Origin: Spirochaetales bacterium
GTDB lineage: Bacteria; Spirochaetota; Spirochaetia; SZUA-6; RPPD01
Length of the DNA: 64,000 nucleotides
Reading direction: 5' to 3'
Assembly: GCA_016929065.1 (NCBI GenBank)
Contig: JAFGJO010000061.1
Span: 1 to 64,000 of the forward strand
Shown: positions 1 to 6,446 of the stretch, in pieces
How the letters are laid out: every line of letters begins with the position of its first letter
How positions within the stretch are numbered: position 1 is the stretch's first letter
Notes under the pieces: model-generated
Told to the model about the DNA's origin: nothing
What the model saw: the letters and a program-made list of their open reading frames with translations, nothing else
Database searches by the model: none
Translations under genes and position numbers: made by a program

Positions 1-88
1 GTATTGTATACCTTTTAACAGGCACAGGAAAATTATTCAAACTACATACCAGGAGAATAATTTTTGTACGGCGGTTTCCTTCAACTCG

Positions 89-123
89 GGAGTGAATCTT
101 CCGTGTACGGAGAGATTCACTCC
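89..123. repeat. Inverted repeat (long hairpin)
   Basis: An 11-base arm (89-99, GGAGTGAATCT) is repeated in inverse at 113-123, with a smaller TCCG/CGGA stem nested inside. The two form a near-perfect 35-base hairpin. It ends 33 bases before the promoter of the first toxin gene, with no T-run after it, so it is not a plain intrinsic terminator. It may be a remnant end of a mobile unit or a hairpin at the end of an upstream transcript. What it does cannot be told from this window. Confidence 0.6.
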
Positions 124-155
124 TAACCGTTTGCGCGCAATACTTTTTAAACGCC

Positions 156-184
156 TTGACTCAAGTATTTATTTTGTATATACT
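156..184 (+). promoter_or_regulatory. Sigma-70-type promoter of the BrnT-like toxin
   Basis: TTGACT at 156-161, a 17-base spacer, and TATACT at 179-184. The toxin ATG begins at 193, only 8 bases beyond the -10 box, where transcription itself should start. No Shine-Dalgarno lies before that ATG. The toxin mRNA is therefore predicted to be leaderless or nearly so. The AT-rich alternating stretch over and after the -10 box (177-195) is a plausible binding site for the ribbon-helix-helix antitoxin, which autoregulates such operons in the BrnTA family; that part is inference. Confidence 0.75.
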
Positions 185-192
185 CTATATAT

Positions 193-480
193 ATGAAGTT
201 CATAAACTTCAGCTGGGATGATTTTAAAAATCGCTCCAACATTATCAAGCATGGCATATCCTTTGATGAAGCAAAAACAGCCTTTTACGATGATAGTGCA
301 ATTGATTTCTATGATAACGAACATTCCGAATCTGAGGAGCGTTTCTTACTCCTCGGCATGAGTTATAAACCCAGGTTACTTGTTGTTTGTTATTCAATAA
401 AAAATGACCATTCTGTTATCCGCATCATTTCCGCAAGAAAAGCAACGAGAAATGAATCTAAATACTATACAGGAGGTTAA
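193..480 (+). CDS. brnT: BrnT-like toxin of a type II toxin-antitoxin pair
   Basis: A 95-residue protein with the layout of the BrnT family, RelE-fold ribonucleases that cut mRNA. The N-terminal F-x-W-D plus N-x-x-K-H-G-I-S-F-D-E-A block (residues 7-27) and the closing R-I-I-S-A-R-K-A-T segment with E-x-x-Y near the end are typical. The usual length is 90-100 residues, so it looks complete. It is followed after two bases by a BrnA-like antitoxin, which fixes the call. There is no Shine-Dalgarno before its ATG, and the promoter places the start of transcription at the start codon. The family assignment is firm from motif order; toxicity is inferred. Confidence 0.85.
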   Translation: MKFINFSWDDFKNRSNIIKHGISFDEAKTAFYDDSAIDFYDNEHSESEERFLLLGMSYKPRLLVVCYSIKNDHSVIRIISARKATRNESKYYTGG

Positions 481-482
481 CT

Positions 483-698
483 ATGAGGAAGGAATATGAT
501 TTTTCTAAAATGAAAAGCCGCAAGAATCCTTATTCAAGACTTTTAAAACGACAAATTTCTATTAAGCTTGATAATGATACAATTGAGTACTTTAAAAAAA
601 TGTCTAAGGATTCTGGTATACCTTATCAGACTCTTATAAATATGTATCTTTCAGATTGTGCAACTAAACATAAGACACTTGAAATGATCTGGAAGTAA
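483..698 (+). CDS. brnA: BrnA-like antitoxin (ribbon-helix-helix)
   Basis: A 71-residue basic protein whose middle part (K-R-Q-I-S-I-K-L-D, then a helix ending S-G-I-P-Y-Q-T-L-I-N) matches the BrnA/CopG-type ribbon-helix-helix fold, in which the strand binds DNA and the helices form the dimer. The C-terminal tail is expected to wrap the toxin. A strong AGGAGG at 471-476, inside the end of the toxin gene, lies six bases before the ATG. The antitoxin can therefore be translated well and independently of the poorly led toxin. It should repress the promoter at 156-184. Confidence 0.82.
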   Translation: MRKEYDFSKMKSRKNPYSRLLKRQISIKLDNDTIEYFKKMSKDSGIPYQTLINMYLSDCATKHKTLEMIWK

Positions 699-729
699 AA
701 GTACAGCACGCAACAGCCTTTTTCTTTCC

Positions 730-803
730 GCGACCCCACAAGGGGGTCGCTCCGCCCTGGCGCGCGCCAAATCCTCATCGTTTCTCGGTTGGATTTGGCG
801 CGC
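730..803. repeat. Two adjacent perfect GC-rich hairpins
   Basis: Hairpin one: GCGACCCC at 730-737 pairs with GGGGTCGC at 743-750. Hairpin two: the 13-base arm 762-774 (GCGCGCCAAATCC) pairs perfectly with 791-803 across a 16-base loop. A third small one, CGGCA/TGCCG, lies at 894-906. They fill the spacer between two toxin-antitoxin pairs and are far richer in GC than the genes around them. No T-run follows. They could be ends of a small mobile cassette or extragenic palindromes; I see no integron attC core at their ends. Confidence 0.65.
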
Positions 804-931
804 TGGGGGACATTGGCCGGGCCGCATAAAAATTATTTGTAGTAGAGCAATGATTGTGTCAAAATCTTCTTTAAGTGCTGCACCGTTTAAAGTCGGCAAA
901 ATGCCGGCCGTTTAGGTGAAATCTATTTGCC

Positions 932-960
932 TTGCTTTTTCTACCAATATGTAGTACATT
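932..960 (+). promoter_or_regulatory. Sigma-70-type promoter of the RelE-like toxin
   Basis: TTGCTT at 932-937, a 17-base spacer, and TACATT at 955-960. The toxin ATG is at 967, six bases after the -10 box, which is where transcription normally starts. There is no ribosome binding site. This is the second toxin in the window predicted to have a leaderless message. Confidence 0.65.
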
Positions 961-966
961 GTAGTC

Positions 967-1236
967 ATGGTTTTCTATGATAGCGATATCAAAAAGGAAG
1001 TGAAAAAAGGACACATCCCAATTGAAATTGTGAAACTTTTTCATCATGCTTTTCAGGCACTGGACCAAACAAAGGATTTAAACCTTTTTGAAATAAAAAA
1101 ACTTGTATCGAATGCTTCTGTTGATTATTACCGACTTCGAAAAGGTAAATATCGTGCAATTTTTTCCATAGAAAACCATGATTTTTATGTCCATGCTATT
1201 TCCAAGAGATCGGAGGTTTATAAAAAATGGCCGTAA
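967..1236 (+). CDS. RelE/ParE-superfamily toxin (toxin-first pair)
   Basis: An 89-residue basic protein with the compact RelE fold pattern: an N-terminal helical part with many lysines, then Y-Y-R-L-R-K-G-K-Y-R-A-I-F (residues 57-69) and a final H-A-I-S-K-R-S-E-V-Y segment. The R-x-x-x-x-Y-R-x-x-F core is the hallmark of RelE/ParE-type toxins, most of which cleave mRNA on the ribosome; which type this is cannot be told. It overlaps the following antitoxin gene by 10 bases, so the two are translationally coupled. The order toxin before antitoxin is the reverse of classic relBE. Confidence 0.8.
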   Translation: MVFYDSDIKKEVKKGHIPIEIVKLFHHAFQALDQTKDLNLFEIKKLVSNASVDYYRLRKGKYRAIFSIENHDFYVHAISKRSEVYKKWP

Positions 1237-1433
1237 TAAGCGTTCGTCTTAATAAAGAAGAAGAAAATATTCTCAATTTCCTTACAGAATATTTTCATGA
1301 AGAAAAATCATCTCTTTTTAAAAAATCCATGTATGAACTTTATGAAGACATACAAGACATCAAATTCATTGAAGAACATATAGCCAAAAGAAAAGATCAA
1401 GAATTTATCTCTGGTGATGATTTATTTTCTTGA
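1227..1433 (+). CDS. Ribbon-helix-helix antitoxin of the RelE-like toxin
   Basis: A 68-residue acidic protein that begins with a short strand (A-V-I-S-V-R-L-N-K-E-E) followed by helices with F-L-T-E-Y and S-S-L-F-K-K-S-M-Y-E-L-Y-E-D. This is the pattern of small RHH antitoxins of the DUF6290/RelB-like group. The C-terminal D-D-L-F-S is probably part of the toxin-binding tail. A GGAGG at 1212-1216 inside the toxin gene supplies a good ribosome binding site. The call rests on fold pattern and partner; no name is justified. Confidence 0.78.
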   Translation: MAVISVRLNKEEENILNFLTEYFHEEKSSLFKKSMYELYEDIQDIKFIEEHIAKRKDQEFISGDDLFS

Positions 1434-1666
1434 TTAGAACGATAAAGAAAAATCCCCTAAACGAATAGAAGTCTTAATGCTGCGCTGACAATAAAAAGCC
1501 GCCTGTGCTTACAAGGTAAGCGCTAAATCTTCCCATCTACAAGAATAAAAAATAATCTGCAATACTTCCTGAAATTATCCGGAGGTATTGCATGAGAGTG
1601 AGAAGAAGCAGAGAAGAATGGCAAAAACTATTCTTCATCCTTCTCATGGTAAAGGAGGGGTATTCG

Positions 1667-2088
1667 ATGAACACATATAAACAGAAAGTCATCCAGCATC
1701 TTGGGATTGTCGCAGGAATTTGCAACGAAATAGAGCTTATAAAAACGATCGACGCGGAAATCGAAAAGCCGAAAAGCAAGGTCTCTGTCGGCCAAGCCGT
1801 CGAATCCATAATAATGAACGCCCCGGGGTTCAGCGGGAGAGCGATGTACCAGCATCCGGAGTATTATCGGAAACGGCCGGTTGATCTTCTGGTGGGAGAA
1901 GGGCTTGAGCCCGAAGATCTCAACGATAATCGTTGCGGAAAGCTTTGACGAAAGAAAGTCTGACGATCGGAGATCAAAAACACCGCCCCACAAAAACCCC
2001 GACCATCCGTTGGGTGTTTCAGAATTTCGAAGGAGTGATGATCTTGTATTTTTTCGTTATCGTCCTCTTCGTAGGCGCTTTAGAGTAA
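1667..2088 (+). pseudogene. Internally deleted IS1634-type transposase
   Basis: Residues from the ATG at 1667 (Shine-Dalgarno AGGAGGGG just upstream) match the N-terminal DUF4277 domain of IS1634-family transposases: H-L-G-I-V-A-G-I-C-N-E, K-V-S-V-G-Q-A-V-E-S-I-I-M-N-A, G-R-A-M-Y and the L-L-V-G-E-G-L-E-P-E-D-L-N-D block. The frame stops at 1948. From about 1950 another frame gives a typical family C-terminus (K-T-P-T-I-R-W-V-F-Q-N-F-E-G-V) that runs to a stop at 2086-2088. The whole catalytic middle, some 350 residues, is missing. The remnant is non-coding or at best a non-autonomous element. I could not find its terminal inverted repeats. A GCTTAC/GTAAGC palindrome lies just upstream, around 1509-1523. 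Confidence 0.75.
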
Positions 2089-2092
2089 ACCA

Positions 2093-2448
2093 GGCCCAAG
2101 GACCTGATGGACCTTGAAAGCAATTCCAATGACTGTTTCTGAAAGTTCTTTGCAAATACTGCTGAGTAAGTTGTGGACGTTTTGGCGAAGCCCCTAAAAA
2201 TAAGAAACCAAAACAGCAACAGCTTGTCTGGTAATCCATTACCATTTCTGACACCATATCAGCGTTAATCAGCTGTTACATAATCTCACCAGAAAAATAA
2301 CAGAATCAGTTTTCGTGGTGTCCGCAAGGAATTGCAGTTTTTCTCTTGCCGTCTGTTTCTGGTTGTAGTAACATTAATAGAAGATAGTGTTCTTTAAAAA
2401 AATGTTGCTGCGAAAAGCAGAGACAAAAACAGCCGGTGGAGGTCTTTC
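2093..2448. other. Spacer without a recognised gene
   Basis: I see no coding region here on either strand. A possible promoter for the small gene at 2449 is TTGTAG-16-TAGTGT, within about 2360-2390. A small CTGC-GAAAA-GCAG stem precedes that gene. Part of the left half may be the non-coding end of the dead insertion sequence. Confidence 0.4.
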
Positions 2449-2595
2449 ATGAAGCAGAAGAAACACAAGCATGAAACAAAAAAACCGTTACGAATGAAAG
2501 CAAATATTAAAAGCCTCTTAAAGGAAGAGGGAAAGATGATTCACGGAACCTACGGGAAGCCCTCACGCGGCGCCCGGGGCAATAAAAAGTATTAA
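2449..2595 (+). CDS. Very small basic protein, 48 residues
   Basis: An ATG at 2449 preceded by GTGGAGGTC opens a 48-codon frame that ends at TAA 2593-2595. The protein is strongly basic: a Lys/His-rich start (M-K-Q-K-K-H-K-H), a central helix-like part, and a tail with H-G-T-Y-G-K-P and R-G-A-R-G-N-K-K-Y. The good ribosome binding site and the following gene 22 bases downstream suggest a real gene in a two-gene operon. I do not recognise the family. The composition would suit nucleic-acid or ribosome binding, but that is only a guess. Confidence 0.5.
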   Translation: MKQKKHKHETKKPLRMKANIKSLLKEEGKMIHGTYGKPSRGARGNKKY

Positions 2596-2617
2596 GTGAA
2601 GCAGGAGAAAATCCTCT

Positions 2618-3034
2618 ATTAACTATCCTCTTTTTTTCATTATTCTTGTTGTATTGGGATTACTCATTATATTAACGGCTTCTTTTGGGAAATGGGGCCG
2701 TAAATCAAAAAAAAGACCTGCTGCCAAAAAAACAACGAAAACGATATGTCCTCTGTGCAATTCAGGCCTTTTTGAAGGTGAACGAATCCATTCGATAGCG
2801 TTTGACGCCGGTAAAGAAAAAATCATGCATATTCACGGCTGCCCGCAGTGCGAACCGCCGAACGGGACACGGACACGGCGCTGTCCTGTCTGCAAACATG
2901 CCATTCCGCCCGGGGGATTTTGTGTCGGCCGGATGTGGGAAAAACCGGGAAAAATGCATCTGCATATTGTGGGATGTACAGAATGCAAGCGGCAGTATCG
3001 GGTGAGTCACTCAAGCAGCAGGCTGCTTCAGTGA
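2618..3034 (+). CDS. Membrane-anchored protein with two zinc ribbons
   Basis: The protein carries two tandem CxxC...CxxC modules. The first is C-P-L-C then H-G-C-P-Q-C, the second C-P-V-C then G-C-T-E-C, each with nearby histidines; both look like zinc ribbons. A Lys/Arg-rich linker precedes them. The first usual start codon, TTG 2654, falls in the middle of a hydrophobic run. The frame is open upstream, and translation from ATT 2618 gives one complete membrane helix (L-F-F-I-I-L-V-V-L-G-L-L-I-I-L). AGGAG at 2603-2607 sits ten bases before that ATT. I therefore place the start there, which would be a rare ATT start. Function unknown. Confidence 0.55.
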   Translation: MNYPLFFIILVVLGLLIILTASFGKWGRKSKKRPAAKKTTKTICPLCNSGLFEGERIHSIAFDAGKEKIMHIHGCPQCEPPNGTRTRRCPVCKHAIPPGGFCVGRMWEKPGKMHLHIVGCTECKRQYRVSHSSSRLLQ

Positions 3035-3207
3035 GGAGTTTCGACTGTGTCGAAACATCCATTATTTTATTTCTGTATTTTGCTGTAATTGTTTGATTTT
3101 ATTGTCCATCCCTGATAACGCAATAATTTCTTTTCTGCGGAAATTATATCGGTTCTCCCTTTTTTTTCATTTATAAATACACTATCCTGTGTAAGGAAAG
3201 GATTTTT

Positions 3208-3918
3208 ATGCATATTTCTTCTGTAACAATAAACTCAGACAAATACCCTGATAAAACAGTCTACCCGTTTTCGCTTTCGGTGCTGCAGGAGACAAAAACG
3301 ATTTCTTTCACAAGCCCGGTCACCTTCTTTGTCGGGGAAAACGGATCGGGAAAATCAACATTACTGGAAGCGATTGCCCGCTCATGCGGAATCTACATCT
3401 GGCAGGGGGATACCCGCACCCGTGCCAATTTTAATCCGTATGAAAAAACATTATACAGGTATGTTTTGCCTGAATGGAAAAACGGAAAAGTCCCGGGATC
3501 GTTTTTTGCGGTTGAAATTTTCAAGAACTTTTCCCAAATTCTGGATGAATGGGCGAGTATGGATCCGGGCATTCTTGAATATTTTGGCGGGAAGTCGTTT
3601 ATGGACCAGTCGCATGGCCAGTCCTTGATGTCTTTTTTCAAATCGCGGTTTACTATTCCAGGTATTTATCTGCTCGATGAACCCGAGGCAGCCTTATCAC
3701 CAAAATCCCAGCTGGAATTGTTAAAAGTGCTCGCTGAAGCAGTGAAGGGCGGGAAGGCGCAGTTTATCATTGCCTCGCACTCACCTATTTTACTTGCCTG
3801 TCCCGGGGCCGAACTCTTCAGTTTTGATTCTGTGCCGGTAAAACCCATTGAATACACCGATACGGTATATTACAATGTGTACAAAGATTTTTTAAATAAT
3901 CCAGGGAACTATATTTAA
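3208..3918 (+). CDS. AAA/ABC-type ATPase, SMC-like P-loop protein
   Basis: A 236-residue soluble ATPase with a Walker A G-E-N-G-S-G-K-S-T near residue 44, a Walker B L-L-D-E-P-E-A-A-L near 155, and a switch histidine in A-S-H-S-P-I near 191. The short insert between the nucleotide motifs and the D-E-P-E-A-A-L signature are typical of the small stand-alone AAA ATPases of the COG3910/OLD-like group rather than of transporters. It has a good ribosome binding site (AAGGAAAGG) and no partner gene. Some relatives belong to defence or DNA-repair systems, but nothing here shows that. Substrate unknown. Confidence 0.75.
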   Translation: MHISSVTINSDKYPDKTVYPFSLSVLQETKTISFTSPVTFFVGENGSGKSTLLEAIARSCGIYIWQGDTRTRANFNPYEKTLYRYVLPEWKNGKVPGSFFAVEIFKNFSQILDEWASMDPGILEYFGGKSFMDQSHGQSLMSFFKSRFTIPGIYLLDEPEAALSPKSQLELLKVLAEAVKGGKAQFIIASHSPILLACPGAELFSFDSVPVKPIEYTDTVYYNVYKDFLNNPGNYI

Positions 3919-3968
3919 AAACCATCGGAATAAAATTAAAAAACACGCTATACTTGTTTTGAGAACAT

Positions 3969-5066
3969 ATGAATACATCAATCGAACAACGGGCGTCTTT
4001 TCATTTTATCCGCTATGCAAACTGCTGGGAGGATGCTGATATCCTCCTTGAGGCATTGCAGGGATTGGTCGGCGGAAATTATCTTTCGATTGCCTCAGCA
4101 GGCGACAACTCTTTAAGTCTCCTTACCCATCATCCAGCCGCAGTCGTTGCCGTTGACATGAATCCTGCACAAATCGCTCTTTTGGAATTAAAAAAATTGC
4201 TGTTTAAAACGTGCGACTATAATGAGGTGGTGTCCTTTTTGGGAGTACACCCCTCGCAGAACAGGACCCGGCTCTATAACAAACTACGCATTCTCCTGGG
4301 GCAAAAATCACGGGAGTTTTTCGACAGCAATAAAAAACTGATTGATACAGGACTTGTCTATACAGGAAAGTTTGAACGCTATTTTACGTATTTCAGAAAA
4401 TTCATCCTTCCCCTGATTCTCTCCAAATCAAAACGGAACAGCCTGATCAAGCCGAGGACAAAAAATGAACGGGAACTGTTTTATGAAAAAAATATCAATA
4501 CGTTTATTTACAACCGTATCTGCAGATTTTTCTTTTCCCGGTACATGATGGGAAAGCTGGGACGCGACATGGAGTTTTACCGCTTTGTCGAAGGGGGAGC
4601 GGCAAAACAAATTATGAAACGGGTCAAAATAGGCCTGACAGAGACCTCTACATCCGATAATCCGTATCTTGAATTTATTTTATTCGGAAAATATGTCAAA
4701 ACGTTTCCGCACTATCTGCGGCTGCAATCATTCGATCCAATAAAAAAAAATATCGACAAACTGGTTGTCTTTCATGGCTCGACCTCCGATTTTATTAAAA
4801 AAAATCCCAAAACCAATTTCAATGGATTTAATTTGTCTGATATCTTTGAATACATGAGTGAGGATTTGTTCAGGCAGGAAATAGAGACTCTGCTTTGCAG
4901 TGCTGTTTCAAAAGCTCGCCTGGTATACTGGAACATGCTTGTCCCCCGGCAGGCGCACCGGCTGTTTCCAAAAAAAATAAAACCGCTTTCGCAGCTGGGC
5001 AGGGAATTGTTTTTACGGGATAAAGCATTCTTCTACCGTGATGTTATTGTCGAGGAAACACTATGA
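3969..5066 (+). CDS. DUF3419/BtaA-like aminocarboxypropyl transferase
   Basis: A 365-residue protein of the DUF3419 family. The family includes BtaA, which moves the 3-amino-3-carboxypropyl group of S-adenosylmethionine onto diacylglycerol in betaine-lipid synthesis. Seen here: an N-terminal R-Y-A-N-C-W-E-D-A-D block, a SAM-binding glycine loop (S-I-A-S-A-G-D-N-S-L) and the acidic V-A-V-D-M-N-P-A-Q strand end at residues 40-65. It is the first gene of a seven-gene operon and overlaps the next gene by four bases. A TATACT box at 3949-3954 is a possible -10, with a poor -35. No BtaB-type N-methyltransferase adjoins it, so the product need not be a trimethylated betaine lipid. Confidence 0.8.
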   Translation: MNTSIEQRASFHFIRYANCWEDADILLEALQGLVGGNYLSIASAGDNSLSLLTHHPAAVVAVDMNPAQIALLELKKLLFKTCDYNEVVSFLGVHPSQNRTRLYNKLRILLGQKSREFFDSNKKLIDTGLVYTGKFERYFTYFRKFILPLILSKSKRNSLIKPRTKNERELFYEKNINTFIYNRICRFFFSRYMMGKLGRDMEFYRFVEGGAAKQIMKRVKIGLTETSTSDNPYLEFILFGKYVKTFPHYLRLQSFDPIKKNIDKLVVFHGSTSDFIKKNPKTNFNGFNLSDIFEYMSEDLFRQEIETLLCSAVSKARLVYWNMLVPRQAHRLFPKKIKPLSQLGRELFLRDKAFFYRDVIVEETL

Positions 5067-6436
5067 TCCATGAATACATCTGGATGGGCATTTATGCAGT
5101 AATTTACCTTGTTATTTTTTTGATCGCGGGAATAATCCGCAAGAAGTTTCCGGAAAAGGAAGAACTCTCGCGAAAAACCTCTCATTTCTTTGGCGGGATC
5201 GCCGCCCTGTTTATCCCGCTGGTTATCCACAGTGTGCTGCATGTGGCAATTTTATCCGCCGGGTTTTTGGTTTTTTTGTTTGTCATGAGAAGACTGGGGC
5301 ACATGAAATCCATATTCGAGGTCGGCCGAAAATCAATCGGAGTGTTTCTTTTTCCGATTACAATTTTCATTATTTATTTTTTGGCAAAGGATATTTACCC
5401 CTATTATTTTGTCGCCATTCTTGTGCTGACGTTCTCGGATTCAGCGGCCGCGCTCATCGGGACAAAATACGGGTCAGTGAAATTTGAAATAGAGGATAAT
5501 ACCAAGAGCCTGGAAGGCTCGGTGATGTTCGCGGTGATCACATTTTTATGTGTGCAGATCCCGTTGCTGCTTATGACCAGTCTTGCAAAAGAACAGGTTA
5601 TTGTCATCTCCCTGATCATTGCCGTCGTCGTTACCCTGTTTGAATCACTCTCCCCCGGCGGAAGCGATAATTTTTTCGTGCCGCTCGGTACGTATTATAT
5701 TACCGAGCGCATGTCGCACTATGCCCTGAACTACAATCTTGAGACCTGTTATCAGCTGTTGATCTCGATGGCGATCGTGCTTGCTGTTTTCACTTTTATC
5801 AAAGCGGTAAAATGGAGCGGCAAAATCGTTATCATGCTGGTCAATTTTACCTGTCTGTCGCTTATCCCCTACACCGCGCATTTTCTATGGACCGGGTGGT
5901 TTGTGACACTTGTCATGGTGGAACTGTTCCTGGCATTGGCGATTGCGATGTACACTGCGAAAGTTGAAAACACCTTTCCGAATTATCAGGTAAAGCCTGC
6001 GCTGTATATCGGGCTTGTTCCCGTAATTCTGATTTTTATCGCTGCGGGGTTTCAAAACTATGACCAGCTGTTTCTTCCCTATATCGCGGCATTTGTCGCG
6101 CAGGGAACACTGCTTGCAACATTCTTTTTTACACAAATTCAAAAGCAAAAGAAGAAACGAAGCATGTTTTTTGAAATCTGCTGTGCCTTTATCGCCAGTA
6201 TTCTGACATCCGGCCTCATCGCCACAGTGCCGGTGTTTTTGTTTTCAACAGGAAATTATTTCATCATTTTGGGCATGGTAAGCCTTGCAAGTTTTCTGGC
6301 AACGGTTATTTATATTCTGTTGGCCAGGCTTTTTCATGATAAAAAAATCATGTCATCAGCAGGCCGGCGGCAGAAACTGAGGGTCATTCCCACAGTGATT
6401 TGTGTTCTGGCAGTATATTTCATTCAGTTTGTCTAA
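5063..6436 (+). CDS. CTP-dependent lipid-alcohol kinase (dolichol/phytol kinase family)
   Basis: A 457-residue integral membrane protein. Its N-terminal half carries the motifs of the DGK1/SEC59/VTE5 family, enzymes that phosphorylate dolichol, phytol or diacylglycerol with CTP: R-K-T-S-H-F-F-G-G (about residue 37), D-S-A-A-A-L-I-G-T-K-Y-G (about 128), K-S-L-E-G-S (about 149) and E-S-L-S-P-G-G-S-D-N (about 194). The C-terminal half, from about 230, holds seven or so further membrane segments without family motifs. This makes it roughly twice the usual length. Its ATG overlaps the stop of the DUF3419 gene. The substrate is not evident; a lipid alcohol used by the neighbouring UbiA or BtaA-like enzyme is a sensible guess. 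Confidence 0.75.
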   Translation: MIHEYIWMGIYAVIYLVIFLIAGIIRKKFPEKEELSRKTSHFFGGIAALFIPLVIHSVLHVAILSAGFLVFLFVMRRLGHMKSIFEVGRKSIGVFLFPITIFIIYFLAKDIYPYYFVAILVLTFSDSAAALIGTKYGSVKFEIEDNTKSLEGSVMFAVITFLCVQIPLLLMTSLAKEQVIVISLIIAVVVTLFESLSPGGSDNFFVPLGTYYITERMSHYALNYNLETCYQLLISMAIVLAVFTFIKAVKWSGKIVIMLVNFTCLSLIPYTAHFLWTGWFVTLVMVELFLALAIAMYTAKVENTFPNYQVKPALYIGLVPVILIFIAAGFQNYDQLFLPYIAAFVAQGTLLATFFFTQIQKQKKKRSMFFEICCAFIASILTSGLIATVPVFLFSTGNYFIILGMVSLASFLATVIYILLARLFHDKKIMSSAGRRQKLRVIPTVICVLAVYFIQFV

Positions 6437-6446
6437 AGGAGTATAT

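Noticed and set aside
60-130. End of a group II intron (domain V-like hairpin)
   Set aside because: The stem lacks the AGC triad, the bulge and the GAAA loop of domain V.
60-960. Integron attC sites around the toxin-antitoxin pairs
   Set aside because: The hairpins have no RYYYAAC/GTTRRRY core pair at their ends and no integrase is in view, so an integron array is not supported.
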